Origin: Pseudomonadota bacterium
Lineage (GTDB): Bacteria; Pseudomonadota; Gammaproteobacteria; Steroidobacterales; Steroidobacteraceae
Assembly: GCA_023391335.1 (NCBI GenBank)
Contig: JAEWBG010000111.1
Location: 1 to 64,000 of the forward strand
Length of the DNA stretch: 64,000 bases
Reading direction: 5' to 3'
Shown here: piece after piece, positions 17,958 through 25,992 of the stretch
How positions within the stretch are numbered: position 1 is the stretch's first letter
How the letters are laid out: every line of letters starts with the position of its first letter
Translations under genes and position numbers: made by a program
Notes under the pieces: model-generated
What the model was told of the DNA's origin: nothing
Seen by the model: only the letters and a program-made list of their open reading frames with translations
Database searches by the model: none

Positions 17958-18869
17958 ATGCCGATCGACTACGACCCTATCAAGTTCTACGAAGAACTCG
18001 TAAAGCACGGCCATATTTATCCCGTCGGGGTGCAGGGAGCATTCGGACGTGGCGCGACCTTCGAGGACATCCTCGATCGCTTCAATGATCTTGTCTCGGA
18101 GATCGCTAAGAATGACGGTGCCGAGACGCGTACGTATCCGCCTGTCGTTTCCCGCAAGGTCATCGAACGGAACAACTATCTCGAATCCTTCCCGCATCTA
18201 TGCGGATCCGTATTCAGCTTCTTCGGTAAGGAGCTGGAAGCGCGCGAAATGGCACAAAAGGCGGCTCAAGGGCAGCCTTGGTCTGAACATCTTGGCGCAA
18301 CCGATTTGTGTCTCACACCTGCCATTTGTTATCCGCTCTACCCCACTTTGAAAGGCAAGCTGCCACCGGGAGGTGGCTTGTACTCGCTGTTAGGTTGGGC
18401 ATATCGCCACGAACCCTCGGTCGAACCCACGCGCATGCAATCGTTTCGCATGCGGGAGTTCATTCGCGCTGGCACGGCGGAAGACGTGGTCGCATGGCGG
18501 GACATGTGGTTGGAGCGTGGTCTCGAACTCCTGCGCTCCCTCGGGCTCGATGCGAACTCAGATGTGGCGGCTGATCCGTTCTTCGGACGCGGTGGCAAAA
18601 TGATGGCGGCCAACCAGCGTGAACAACGGCTCAAGTTCGAGGTCCTGATTCCAGTCATCTCCGAAACAGAACCGACTGCCTGCTGTTCGTTCAACTTTCA
18701 CCAAGACCACTTCGGTTCGAAGTGGGGCATCCAAACTGCGGATGGAGAGACCGCCAACACCGCATGTTTAGGATTCGGACTCGAGCGGGTCGTGATGGCG
18801 CTTTTCAAAACGCATGGATGCGATGTTGCAAAGTGGCCAAACAATGTGCGCAGAAAACTTTGCCCATAA
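17958..18869 (+). CDS. Amino acid:[carrier protein] ligase 2 (class II aaRS-like)
   Basis: This is a second 303-residue ligase clearly paralogous to the one at 15978. The N-terminal GVQGAFGRGA, the FRMRE motif 2, the GFGLER motif 3 and zinc ligands C124, E167 and C270 fall at identical residue numbers. The two differ at residues around the active-site wall, for example VVLNPAA versus LCLTPAI near 118-123 and AVCSF versus ACCSF near 241-245. They may load different amino acids, or different carriers. The ATG at 17958 aligns with the paralogue start; an ATG at 17934 would add eight residues. Confidence 0.9.
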   Translation: MPIDYDPIKFYEELVKHGHIYPVGVQGAFGRGATFEDILDRFNDLVSEIAKNDGAETRTYPPVVSRKVIERNNYLESFPHLCGSVFSFFGKELEAREMAQKAAQGQPWSEHLGATDLCLTPAICYPLYPTLKGKLPPGGGLYSLLGWAYRHEPSVEPTRMQSFRMREFIRAGTAEDVVAWRDMWLERGLELLRSLGLDANSDVAADPFFGRGGKMMAANQREQRLKFEVLIPVISETEPTACCSFNFHQDHFGSKWGIQTADGETANTACLGFGLERVVMALFKTHGCDVAKWPNNVRRKLCP

Positions 18870-19031
18870 GAACCGACACGGAGCGCACAATTTAAGGCGC
18901 AGTGCGCGCATGCAGGGTCAATTGACGCTCGCATCCGCAGCTGTTCGTTGGAAGTACGAGATACCGCCGGTTTATTCCTGCCGGTGCGATGTTGCACTAA
19001 CGATAGTTCACGCTCTCACATATTTGGACAC

Positions 19032-19955
19032 ATGATTCGCCTAGCCGCGGCGCTGCTGCTGATCCTACTTGTCGTGGTCTTCGGCGATCTTCCCGGACGA
19101 GGGCTTTTCGTCGGCGAGTTACAGAACAGCGCTCACGTTCCGGCATTTGGCACGGTCGCGGCTTTACTCTTGCTGTCGTTTCGTCACCTTCCCCTCTCGT
19201 GCCGATGGTCGGCGCTAATCCGATATCTCGTCGCAGTATTCCTCGCCACTGCCATTGGGGCAGCGATCGAAGTCATCCAAGGCGCACTGCACAGGGATAT
19301 GTCCCTGGAGGATGTGTTCCATGATTTGCTTGGAGCGCTCATCGGCGCAGCCGTCATGCACGCCTTCAAGTGGGAGCCGGCATCCAACCTTTTGCGAAGA
19401 ATCTCGTTGGCACTTGCGTGCATAGCGCTCCTGACGGCGGCATTCCCTGTCGCATGGAGCGCTGCTGCTTACGTTCATCGAGATCGCGAGTTTCCCGTCG
19501 TATTGCAGTTCGGCTCGCGACTCGATCGCTACTTCCTGTACGACTGCGCAGCGAAGACTGAGTTTTCGACAATCGACTCTTCCGCGGATGAGGCCGCTCT
19601 ACTTGTTGACTTGGACGATTCTTGTCGCAAGCAAATCGGACTGGCGGAGCCCTATTCCGACTGGCGGGGCCACACGAGCCTGAGCGTGGAAATCGCAAAT
19701 GCAACCGATCGAATTCTACCGCTGACAATTCGTATCGAGGATGTTCACCACAATCAGGAATACAGCGATCGGTTCAATCGTTCCTTCGAACTTGGTTCAC
19801 ACGAGCGCAAGGTGCTGACCATTCCACTCGCAGATATCCAAAGCGCGCCGGCCACACGGAAGATGGATATGGAGCAGATTTACTGGATCAATATCTTTAC
19901 CAGCAGCCCCGATCCGGCTCCTCGTGTGGCTCTGTACCGAATGTGGCTCCAATAG
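19032..19955 (+). CDS. VanZ-like membrane protein with C-terminal extracytoplasmic domain
   Basis: The 307-residue protein begins with a VanZ-like module of about four membrane helices (to about residue 120), including the family's AIEVIQ and HRDMSLEDVFHDLLGALIGA features. A further membrane helix at about 124-143 is followed by a roughly 160-residue beta-rich domain, probably periplasmic. VanZ-like proteins accompany exosortase and surface-polysaccharide genes, but their role is poorly known. An upstream ATG at 18948 would add 28 residues lacking hydrophobic character, so 19032 is preferred. It is the last plus-strand gene of the cluster and faces the nadE-like gene. The 162 bases before it hold no recognised feature. 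Confidence 0.75.
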   Translation: MIRLAAALLLILLVVVFGDLPGRGLFVGELQNSAHVPAFGTVAALLLLSFRHLPLSCRWSALIRYLVAVFLATAIGAAIEVIQGALHRDMSLEDVFHDLLGALIGAAVMHAFKWEPASNLLRRISLALACIALLTAAFPVAWSAAAYVHRDREFPVVLQFGSRLDRYFLYDCAAKTEFSTIDSSADEAALLVDLDDSCRKQIGLAEPYSDWRGHTSLSVEIANATDRILPLTIRIEDVHHNQEYSDRFNRSFELGSHERKVLTIPLADIQSAPATRKMDMEQIYWINIFTSSPDPAPRVALYRMWLQ

Positions 19956-20023
19956 AACCTATCTCAGAATCCCTTGTGGCGCGATGGAGACGGCCCCATT
20001 TGATTGCCTGAGACAGGCTCTAC

Positions 20024-21007
20024 TCACACTTTGATTTCCGGCACATCTTCGACCAGCACTGGCCCGCGATGTAAATAGGCCGTCGCACGCCGCTTGGCCT
20101 GAATGTCCTCGTAAATCATTCGTGCATGCTCTTCGGTTATACCGATGACAGGCGCAAGGAGTGCCGCCTCCACTCCATGGTTGAATGCCCACAGAGCAAG
20201 ATCCATCTGCTCATAGGGCAGCGCGAAATAGAACTCGTCCTGACCCTGCGCCAAGCTATAGGTATCCGTCGTGGGACGTGCGTTAGTGATGTCTTCGGGC
20301 AACCCTAGAGCTTTCGCCAAAGCGTACACCTGCGTTTTGTAAAGGTGTGCGATCGGTTTGATGTCGGCAGCGCCGTCGCCATTCTTCACGAAGAATCCTT
20401 GATCGTATTCCAATCGATTCGGCGTGCCGATCACTGCATAGTTCAACCGATCAGCATGGTAGTACTCGATCATCTTGCGTGTGCGCTGTTTGAAACTCGT
20501 CGCGGCGACGATCTGCAAATACTCTTGGAGTGGCATGCGAACGTCGTGCATGGCCCCATCAGGCGATTGCGCAATAAGGTGAAAGTGGCTAACTCGGCCC
20601 TGCATCGCACTGCGGATCGCGATCTTGCTCTTCCAACCTGCGCCGTAACCGGGCAGCACGCGACGCATCGCTTCATCTCGAGCCTCGTAGCATCCGAGCG
20701 TCTCGAGCGCTGGACCTATGTTTACTGTGATCGGGCTCAACCCGAACTGCTCCGCCAGCAGATGTGCGCGGCGAGCGCTATCTCCTGAAGAGTCGTGCTC
20801 GGGAAGAATAAGCGTGCAGACACGCGCCGCCCCCACCGCCTTCACGGCCAATGCAGCGCAAACAGAGCTATCGACACCGCCGGAGATAGCGACGATCAAT
20901 CCGCGCTTGTGGAGCGTCCGGGTGATCTCTCGCAAACGAGCGATGATGCGCTCGATCTCAGCGCCTTGATCGAACTTCAGAACGTCTTTGTTGAACGCGA
21001 TGGACAC
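20024..21007 (-). CDS. nadE: NH3-dependent NAD(+) synthase-like enzyme
   Basis: This 327-residue ATP-pyrophosphatase has the PP-loop SGGVDSS at residues 42-48 and conserved NadE segments (GTPNRLEYDQGFFVKNGDGAAD; KTQVYALAKALGLP). It lacks a glutaminase domain, so ammonia must come from elsewhere. It is longer than typical 275-residue NadE. A GTG start with AAGGA eight bases upstream is well supported. It is the last gene of a minus-strand operon with a carrier protein, acyl ligase and glutamine amidotransferase, so it may adenylate and amidate a pathway acid instead of, or as well as, making NAD. Confidence 0.8.
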   Translation of the reverse strand: MSIAFNKDVLKFDQGAEIERIIARLREITRTLHKRGLIVAISGGVDSSVCAALAVKAVGAARVCTLILPEHDSSGDSARRAHLLAEQFGLSPITVNIGPALETLGCYEARDEAMRRVLPGYGAGWKSKIAIRSAMQGRVSHFHLIAQSPDGAMHDVRMPLQEYLQIVAATSFKQRTRKMIEYYHADRLNYAVIGTPNRLEYDQGFFVKNGDGAADIKPIAHLYKTQVYALAKALGLPEDITNARPTTDTYSLAQGQDEFYFALPYEQMDLALWAFNHGVEAALLAPVIGITEEHARMIYEDIQAKRRATAYLHRGPVLVEDVPEIKV

Positions 21008-21018
21008 GGGAAATCCTT

Positions 21019-21052
21019 GGGCTGGAGGCTAGAGGCTGGAGGCTGGAGGGCG
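21019..21052. repeat. CTGGAGG heptamer repeat between nadE-like and PrmC-like genes
   Basis: About five copies of GGCTGGA, one of them altered to GGCTAGA, fill most of the 55-base gap. The unit is the same as at 2289-2452. Confidence 0.8.
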
Positions 21053-21062
21053 GAGCGAGCAG

Positions 21063-21965
21063 CTAACATCGAGCTACGATCACGCGGATCGCCCCGTGAT
21101 CGTCCTCTCGGCATTCGACATGGGTGAATTGAGGATTCGCACGCAATCGTTTCATCAACGCGGGTCCTTGCCCGAGCCCAACTTCGAATGCGAGCCATCC
21201 GCCGGCACTCAGGAATCTCGGTGCTTGCTGCGTGAGCTTCATCAGGATACCGATTCCTAATGGGCCGCCGTCGAACGCCAGCCTAGGTTCGTGTTGCGAG
21301 ATCTCGCCAGGCATCGAACCGACCTTTGCAGAATTGATGTATGGCGGATTGCACGTCAGCACATCGACCTTCCCAAGAAACTCACCGCTCTCGAACGGCG
21401 CCAACAAATCGCCGCAGCGAAACTCGACACGATCATCCATGCGCAGCAATTTGGCATTCTCCTTGGCCAATGCAACGGCGTCGTCGCTCAAGTCGGCCCC
21501 GCGCACTCGCGCGGTTACGATGTGATGAGCAATTGCTAGCGCAACATTGCCACTACCGGTGCACACGTCGATAACGATCGGATTCGATTTTCGGCTCGCA
21601 ACTTCCGATACCGCATGCACAGCCGCCTTTGCGAGCAATTCGGTTTCTTTGCGAGGAATCAGCGCGCCTGGGCCCGCCAGCATCTCGAGGCCCATAAACC
21701 GCTGACGGCGCGTGAGATGTGACAGAGGAACGCCATCGAGCCGCCGCTTCACCAACTCTGTGAACGCGACACGCTGCGTCTCATTCAACTCAGGTAAGTC
21801 GCCGAACGACGCAGCCTCAGCCGATTGGGGCACACCAGCCGCTGCGAACCACAGTGCGCGAACCGTGCTCTCGAGTGTCTCTTCTGGCTTGTCCGGCAGG
21901 AACTCTACGCGGCCAGCAAGCTGTTGGCGCGCTTCCTCGAGCACAGCGGCGGTTGCCGGAGACAT
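21063..21965 (-). CDS. PrmC/HemK-like N5-glutamine methyltransferase
   Basis: The 300-residue protein has the PrmC plan: N-terminal helical domain, LIPRKETE hinge (about 102-109), SAM motif I DVCTGSGN (133-140) and the catalytic NPPY (206-209) that in PrmC binds the glutamine amide of release factors. The housekeeping prmC is usually next to prfA, which is not the case here. Its position between a carrier protein and an NAD-synthase-like gene suggests a paralogue that methylates a pathway amide or amine. The N-terminal residues 20-60 are not those of a standard PrmC. Function beyond N-methyltransferase fold is inferred. Confidence 0.75.
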   Translation of the reverse strand: MSPATAAVLEEARQQLAGRVEFLPDKPEETLESTVRALWFAAAGVPQSAEAASFGDLPELNETQRVAFTELVKRRLDGVPLSHLTRRQRFMGLEMLAGPGALIPRKETELLAKAAVHAVSEVASRKSNPIVIDVCTGSGNVALAIAHHIVTARVRGADLSDDAVALAKENAKLLRMDDRVEFRCGDLLAPFESGEFLGKVDVLTCNPPYINSAKVGSMPGEISQHEPRLAFDGGPLGIGILMKLTQQAPRFLSAGGWLAFEVGLGQGPALMKRLRANPQFTHVECREDDHGAIRVIVARC

Positions 21966-21974
21966 GCGGCGGTC

Positions 21975-22229
21975 TTACGCGGCTTTCGTCTTGTTCGCAA
22001 CGAACCGCGCGATGTTGTCGAGACTGTCCAGGTTCTCGGGGATCATCTCTTCATCTGCGATTCGAACGTTGTAAGTCGTTTCGAGGAACGTCACCAATTC
22101 AATGAAGCCCGTCGAGTCGATGATGTGGTGATCGAGAAATGACTGATCGTCGGTGAGCTGCGCGCCAGCATCGCCCATGAGAAAGTTCTCGAGAATATAG
22201 GCGCGGACAGTCTTTTTGATGTCTTGCAT
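21975..22229 (-). CDS. Acyl carrier protein (second carrier)
   Basis: An 84-residue carrier protein with the phosphopantetheine serine S39 in IIDSTGFIEL, different from the GMTS site of the carrier at 8021. It lies nine bases before the PrmC-like gene and downstream of an acyl-AMP ligase gene, a pairing seen in exosortase A loci where the ligase is thought to load the carrier. Different site sequences suggest the two carriers serve different ligases. The cargo is unknown. Confidence 0.9.
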   Translation of the reverse strand: MQDIKKTVRAYILENFLMGDAGAQLTDDQSFLDHHIIDSTGFIELVTFLETTYNVRIADEEMIPENLDSLDNIARFVANKTKAA

Positions 22230-22285
22230 GATCTGATTCGGTGTTACGTGTGATGTGTAGCGTGTAGTCGACGTCGCTTTTGTTC

Positions 22286-22334
22286 GCTGTTCCCTGTTCC
22301 CTGCTCCAGGCCTCCAGCCTCCAGCCTCCAGCCT
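22286..22334. repeat. Mixed TTCCCTG and CCTCCAG heptamer repeats
   Basis: The 109-base gap between the carrier-protein and ligase genes holds about two TTCCCTG units followed by about four CCTCCAG units. The two repeat families are here fused end to end. The last repeat ends five bases from the ligase stop codon. Confidence 0.8.
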
Positions 22335-22338
22335 GATT

Positions 22339-23871
22339 TCAGCTCAGCCCCTTTTTGCTCATTTTGCCAGTATCCGTGCGCGGCAGTGCGTCCACGAATG
22401 CAACGTGCTTGGGTGCCATGAAGCTTTCCAGGTACGACAGGCAATGCTTGATCACATCGCGCTCCGAATATGTAAAGCCCTGCTTGAGGACGAGGAACGC
22501 TTTTACAGCCTGGCCCAGAACGAGGTCGGGCACCCCGATGACAGCCGCTTCCAGAACGCCGTCGAGCTGATATAGGACGTTTTCGACCTCACGAGGGCTC
22601 ACCTTCTCGCCCCGGCTTTTGATGATGTCGTCCTTCCTGCCAACGAAGTACAGCCACCCTTCCGCGTCGGTTCTGAAGATGTCCCCCGTGTAGAGATACA
22701 TCTCCCCTGGAAGATCGCCGGGCTTCAGGCGCTCCGCGGTCTCTTTCGGCTTACGCCAGTAACCTCTCATCACATTGCTTCCGCGTACCACCAGTTCGCC
22801 GGTAGATCCATTTGGCAAACGCTTGCCGGACTCATCGACGAGCCAGACCTCTTCATTCGGCATACCGCGACCAACGCTCATCGGGCGAATATCGAGTTGA
22901 TCGGGAGGCAGGTAGCTCACACGTTTGCATTCGGTGAGCCCATACATCGAAAACAAAGTCGCCTGCGGAAACGCCTTTCGAATGTCGCGAATCTGCGCCT
23001 CCGAAAGCGCAGCGGCGGTGTTGGTCACCATACGAAGCGCACTCAAATCGTAGGTCGGCAAGCTTTCTAAATTGAGAAGCATAGAAAAGACGGTCGGCAC
23101 GCCCGGCAGCACAGTCACATGCTCGCGAACCATCGTTTCGAGCACTCGAATGGGAAACGCGAGGGAACGTTGCAACACGACGGTTGCGCCCACCCGCGAG
23201 GACATCAGGATCTGATAGAGCCCGTAATCAAACGCAATCGGCAACACATTGATGATGATGTCATCCGAGCGTAGACCTAAGTACGTGCTGATCGAGGTCC
23301 CCGCACTGATCATATTCAGATGCGTCACCATCACGCCTTTCGGTTCTCCGGTAGAACCCGAGGTATAAATGATGCTTGCGAGGTCTTGATCGATCGTTGC
23401 CGGCAATGAGAACTCGTTCGTCGATCGAGTCGCATCCTCAAACGTGATAGTGGCGCGACCTGCCAAAAGAGCCGACGACTTCGGCTGCACGATGATCGAA
23501 GCCGCAACGCTGGGAGCTTTCTCAATCGCATGCGCCGCAATCTCGCAGAGGACACCACTCGTGATCAACACGCGCGCTTCCGAGTCGTTGAGCAAATAAG
23601 TGAGCTTGTCTGCCTTCGTCTGCGGATTGACCGGCATGAACACACCGCCGACCTTCAACGCGGCGAAGATGCTGATCACTGCTTCCGTGCAGTTCTCAAG
23701 ATAGATCGCGACTCGATCACCCCGCTTCACTCCGCTCGATTGCAATGTCGCAGCCAGACGCTGCGCGCGCGAATCAATCTCACCATAAGTAATGCGCTCG
23801 TTTTCGCATACCAATGCGATCTTATTCGGCGTGTTACGCGCGTGTTGTTCGAGCCATTCGTGGAGAAGCAT
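22339..23871 (-). CDS. AMP-dependent acyl-CoA/acyl-ACP ligase (exosortase A-associated type)
   Basis: This 510-residue ANL-superfamily enzyme has the AMP-binding P-loop YTSGSTGEPKG (169-179), the MYGLTE motif (about 313-318), the YTGDIF region and the C-terminal catalytic lysine region near TGKMSK. It activates a carboxylic acid as acyl-AMP and transfers it to a thiol. The overall pattern (INPLxKAD-like VNPQTKADKL, VLPIAFDYGL) resembles the exosortase A-system ligase family (TIGR03098). A carrier-protein gene lies next in the operon and is a likely acceptor. The substrate acid is unknown. Confidence 0.87.
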   Translation of the reverse strand: MLLHEWLEQHARNTPNKIALVCENERITYGEIDSRAQRLAATLQSSGVKRGDRVAIYLENCTEAVISIFAALKVGGVFMPVNPQTKADKLTYLLNDSEARVLITSGVLCEIAAHAIEKAPSVAASIIVQPKSSALLAGRATITFEDATRSTNEFSLPATIDQDLASIIYTSGSTGEPKGVMVTHLNMISAGTSISTYLGLRSDDIIINVLPIAFDYGLYQILMSSRVGATVVLQRSLAFPIRVLETMVREHVTVLPGVPTVFSMLLNLESLPTYDLSALRMVTNTAAALSEAQIRDIRKAFPQATLFSMYGLTECKRVSYLPPDQLDIRPMSVGRGMPNEEVWLVDESGKRLPNGSTGELVVRGSNVMRGYWRKPKETAERLKPGDLPGEMYLYTGDIFRTDAEGWLYFVGRKDDIIKSRGEKVSPREVENVLYQLDGVLEAAVIGVPDLVLGQAVKAFLVLKQGFTYSERDVIKHCLSYLESFMAPKHVAFVDALPRTDTGKMSKKGLS

Positions 23872-23872
23872 T

Positions 23873-24053
23873 GCAGTTGTCAGTTGACGGTTGAGAGTTG
23901 GCAGTTGGCAGTTGGCAGTTGGCAGAATGAGTGTGAGATGTCAGGCGTGGGTGTAATGCGTTGGCAGGTCGGTAGTGTGTGGTAGTGGTTAGCGATCCAC
24001 GTTCGCGTAGCGGCTTTCCTGCTTGGCCGCCAACTGCCAACCGTCAACTGCCG
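23873..24053. repeat. Inverted CAGTTGG heptamer repeats, one arm inside coding sequence
   Basis: CAGTTGG/CAGTTGA heptamers run from 23873 to 23925, and the reverse-complement family (CCAACTG, TCAACTG) lies at 24028-24053. The first array is in the gap between the ligase and the amidotransferase genes; the second is inside the last codons of the amidotransferase and encodes part of its C-terminal tail (SAVDGWQLAAKQ). Confidence 0.8.
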
Positions 24054-25989
24054 ACGGTGCAGCGTTCTTACGCCGCACAAACATCTCATCGACCAGCATT
24101 GTGGAGAGGATGCCCACGAAGGCCATATTGTCCGAAAAGCCGATGGCGCGACCGGCTCGACACTTAGCGAAGAGCTTGCCGACTGCAAGCGGATCGAAAT
24201 AGCCAGCGCTGCGCAGCCGATCTTCGCTGAGCAGGTCATCCACGTAATCGCACGACTTTCCATCAGAGAAGAAGCTCTGACTGTCTGGTGCTCGATACGG
24301 TTGCTTGGTCCGCTTCGCGATCGAAGCCGGCAGCAGGTCCTGCATCGCTTGCTTGAGGAGGTATTTCTCGTTGAGACCATTGATCTTGAGCGACGGAGGC
24401 AACCGGCTCGCAAACTCGATAACGCGGTGATCTAGGAATGGAAATCGCCCTTCGATCGAATTGGCCATTGCAACCCGATCACTCTGAGAATTAAGTAGGT
24501 ACCCGCTGAGCAACGTGTGCGCTTCGACGTACTGATCGCGCCCCATCGGCAGGAAGCTCGCCACTTCTCTCGGTAATCTCTCCTCGGCACGTGCCAGATA
24601 ATTTTGATCCCCGAGAGATGCTCGAACTTCGCGCGAGAAGAACTGCCAGCTGCGATGTGTCGTTGACCAGCGAGGCAAATGAGCGAAGCAGGGATTGGAC
24701 GCCTGGTCGAGACCCTGCGCATAGAACCGATCGGTCATCGCGCGCGTCGCCGCCGGAGAATTCTTCAGATATGGGTAAAGCCGATCGAGTAAGCGCGGCC
24801 GCATTTTCGAATTCGGCGATCTTGCCCAGAAGCGTCTGATCTTCGCTTCCTTGAACAAATCGTAGCCGCCGAAGACTTCATCCGCACCCTCGCCCGTCAA
24901 CACAACCTTGTATCCGTGCTGACGAACCGCTTCTGAGAGCAACATCAGCGGAGTGGGCGCAGTTCGAACGATCGGTGTTTCTGTGTGCCAGATAACGCGA
25001 GGGAATGCGGCAGCGATATCTCGAGTCTTGCAGAGCACGCGCGTGTGCTCGGTCCCGAGCTTCCGCGCCATTTCATCCTGATATGCGCTTTCGTCGAATT
25101 CAGCATCCTCGAAGGCGATTGAGAATGTCCGCAGCCGCTCCTTGTTGTAAACCTTGACGAGCGCCGCGATGACGGAAGAATCTAAGCCCCCGCTGAGATA
25201 CGCGCCAACGGGCACATCCGCGCGCAATTGCAACCGAACCGAATCGATCAGCAGCTCACGCAATTCCTCGGCATACGACGCCACGGATCGATCGCGCGAC
25301 GGCTGTGCACTTGGAAACGTCCAGTCCCAGTATTTTTTGATTTCACGACGCCCATTTTCGATGACCATCGTGTGACCCGCAGGCAGCGACATGACGTTCT
25401 CGAACACAGTGTCCGGCTCGAGCGTGGACCAGTACGTGAGCACGTCACCGACGGCATTCAGGTTCATTCGGCGCGGCAAGCCATCGACCGCAAAGAGCGA
25501 CTTCACTTCCGAAGCGAAAATGAGCGTGCCATTGAATTCGGTGTAGAACAGCGGGCGAATTCCTGCTCGATCGCGTGCGAGCACAAAACGTCGTTGTTTC
25601 TGATCCCACAGAGCGATTGCGAACTGACCATTCAAGTGATCGACGAAGCTCAGCCCATACTGCTCATACGCGTGCACGATCACTTCAGTATCTGAATGCG
25701 TGCTAAACCGATGGCCTGCACGCTCCAGATCTTGTCGCAGCTCAATGAAGTTGAAGATCTCGCCGTTAAACACGACCCATACATTCGATTCTTCGTTGTG
25801 AATGGGCTGACTTCCCCCAGCGATGTCGATGATGCTCAGACGTGCGTGAGCCAGACCGCAGTGTGAGTCATTGAAGAAACCGTAACCATCCGGTCCGCGA
25901 TGGTGCAGCGTCTCGATCATCGAGCGCAGCAGTTCTCGTCGCGGCGGCGACCGATCGGACAAATTGAAGATGCCGGCAATACCGCACAT
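23989..25989 (-). CDS. asnB: Glutamine-dependent amidotransferase, asparagine-synthase type (copy 1)
   Basis: The 666-residue protein has an N-terminal class II glutaminase domain starting MCGIAGIF (C2 nucleophile after Met removal), with HRGPDG near residue 32 and FNGEIFNF near 74. An asparagine-synthetase ATP-PPase domain with SGGLDSS near 249 follows. It takes ammonia from glutamine and amidates an adenylated carboxylate. In polysaccharide loci such proteins are thought to amidate uronic acids or other acids. The last 25 or so residues come from a heptamer repeat and look like a recent extension. The GNAT-type gene ends three bases upstream. Confidence 0.87.
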   Translation of the reverse strand: MCGIAGIFNLSDRSPPRRELLRSMIETLHHRGPDGYGFFNDSHCGLAHARLSIIDIAGGSQPIHNEESNVWVVFNGEIFNFIELRQDLERAGHRFSTHSDTEVIVHAYEQYGLSFVDHLNGQFAIALWDQKQRRFVLARDRAGIRPLFYTEFNGTLIFASEVKSLFAVDGLPRRMNLNAVGDVLTYWSTLEPDTVFENVMSLPAGHTMVIENGRREIKKYWDWTFPSAQPSRDRSVASYAEELRELLIDSVRLQLRADVPVGAYLSGGLDSSVIAALVKVYNKERLRTFSIAFEDAEFDESAYQDEMARKLGTEHTRVLCKTRDIAAAFPRVIWHTETPIVRTAPTPLMLLSEAVRQHGYKVVLTGEGADEVFGGYDLFKEAKIRRFWARSPNSKMRPRLLDRLYPYLKNSPAATRAMTDRFYAQGLDQASNPCFAHLPRWSTTHRSWQFFSREVRASLGDQNYLARAEERLPREVASFLPMGRDQYVEAHTLLSGYLLNSQSDRVAMANSIEGRFPFLDHRVIEFASRLPPSLKINGLNEKYLLKQAMQDLLPASIAKRTKQPYRAPDSQSFFSDGKSCDYVDDLLSEDRLRSAGYFDPLAVGKLFAKCRAGRAIGFSDNMAFVGILSTMLVDEMFVRRKNAAPSAVDGWQLAAKQESRYANVDR

Positions 25990-25992
25990 CCT

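Noticed and set aside
20006..20018. Bidirectional terminator between the VanZ-like and nadE-like genes
   Set aside because: GCCTG-AGA-CAGGC is a five-pair stem without a T tract on either strand.
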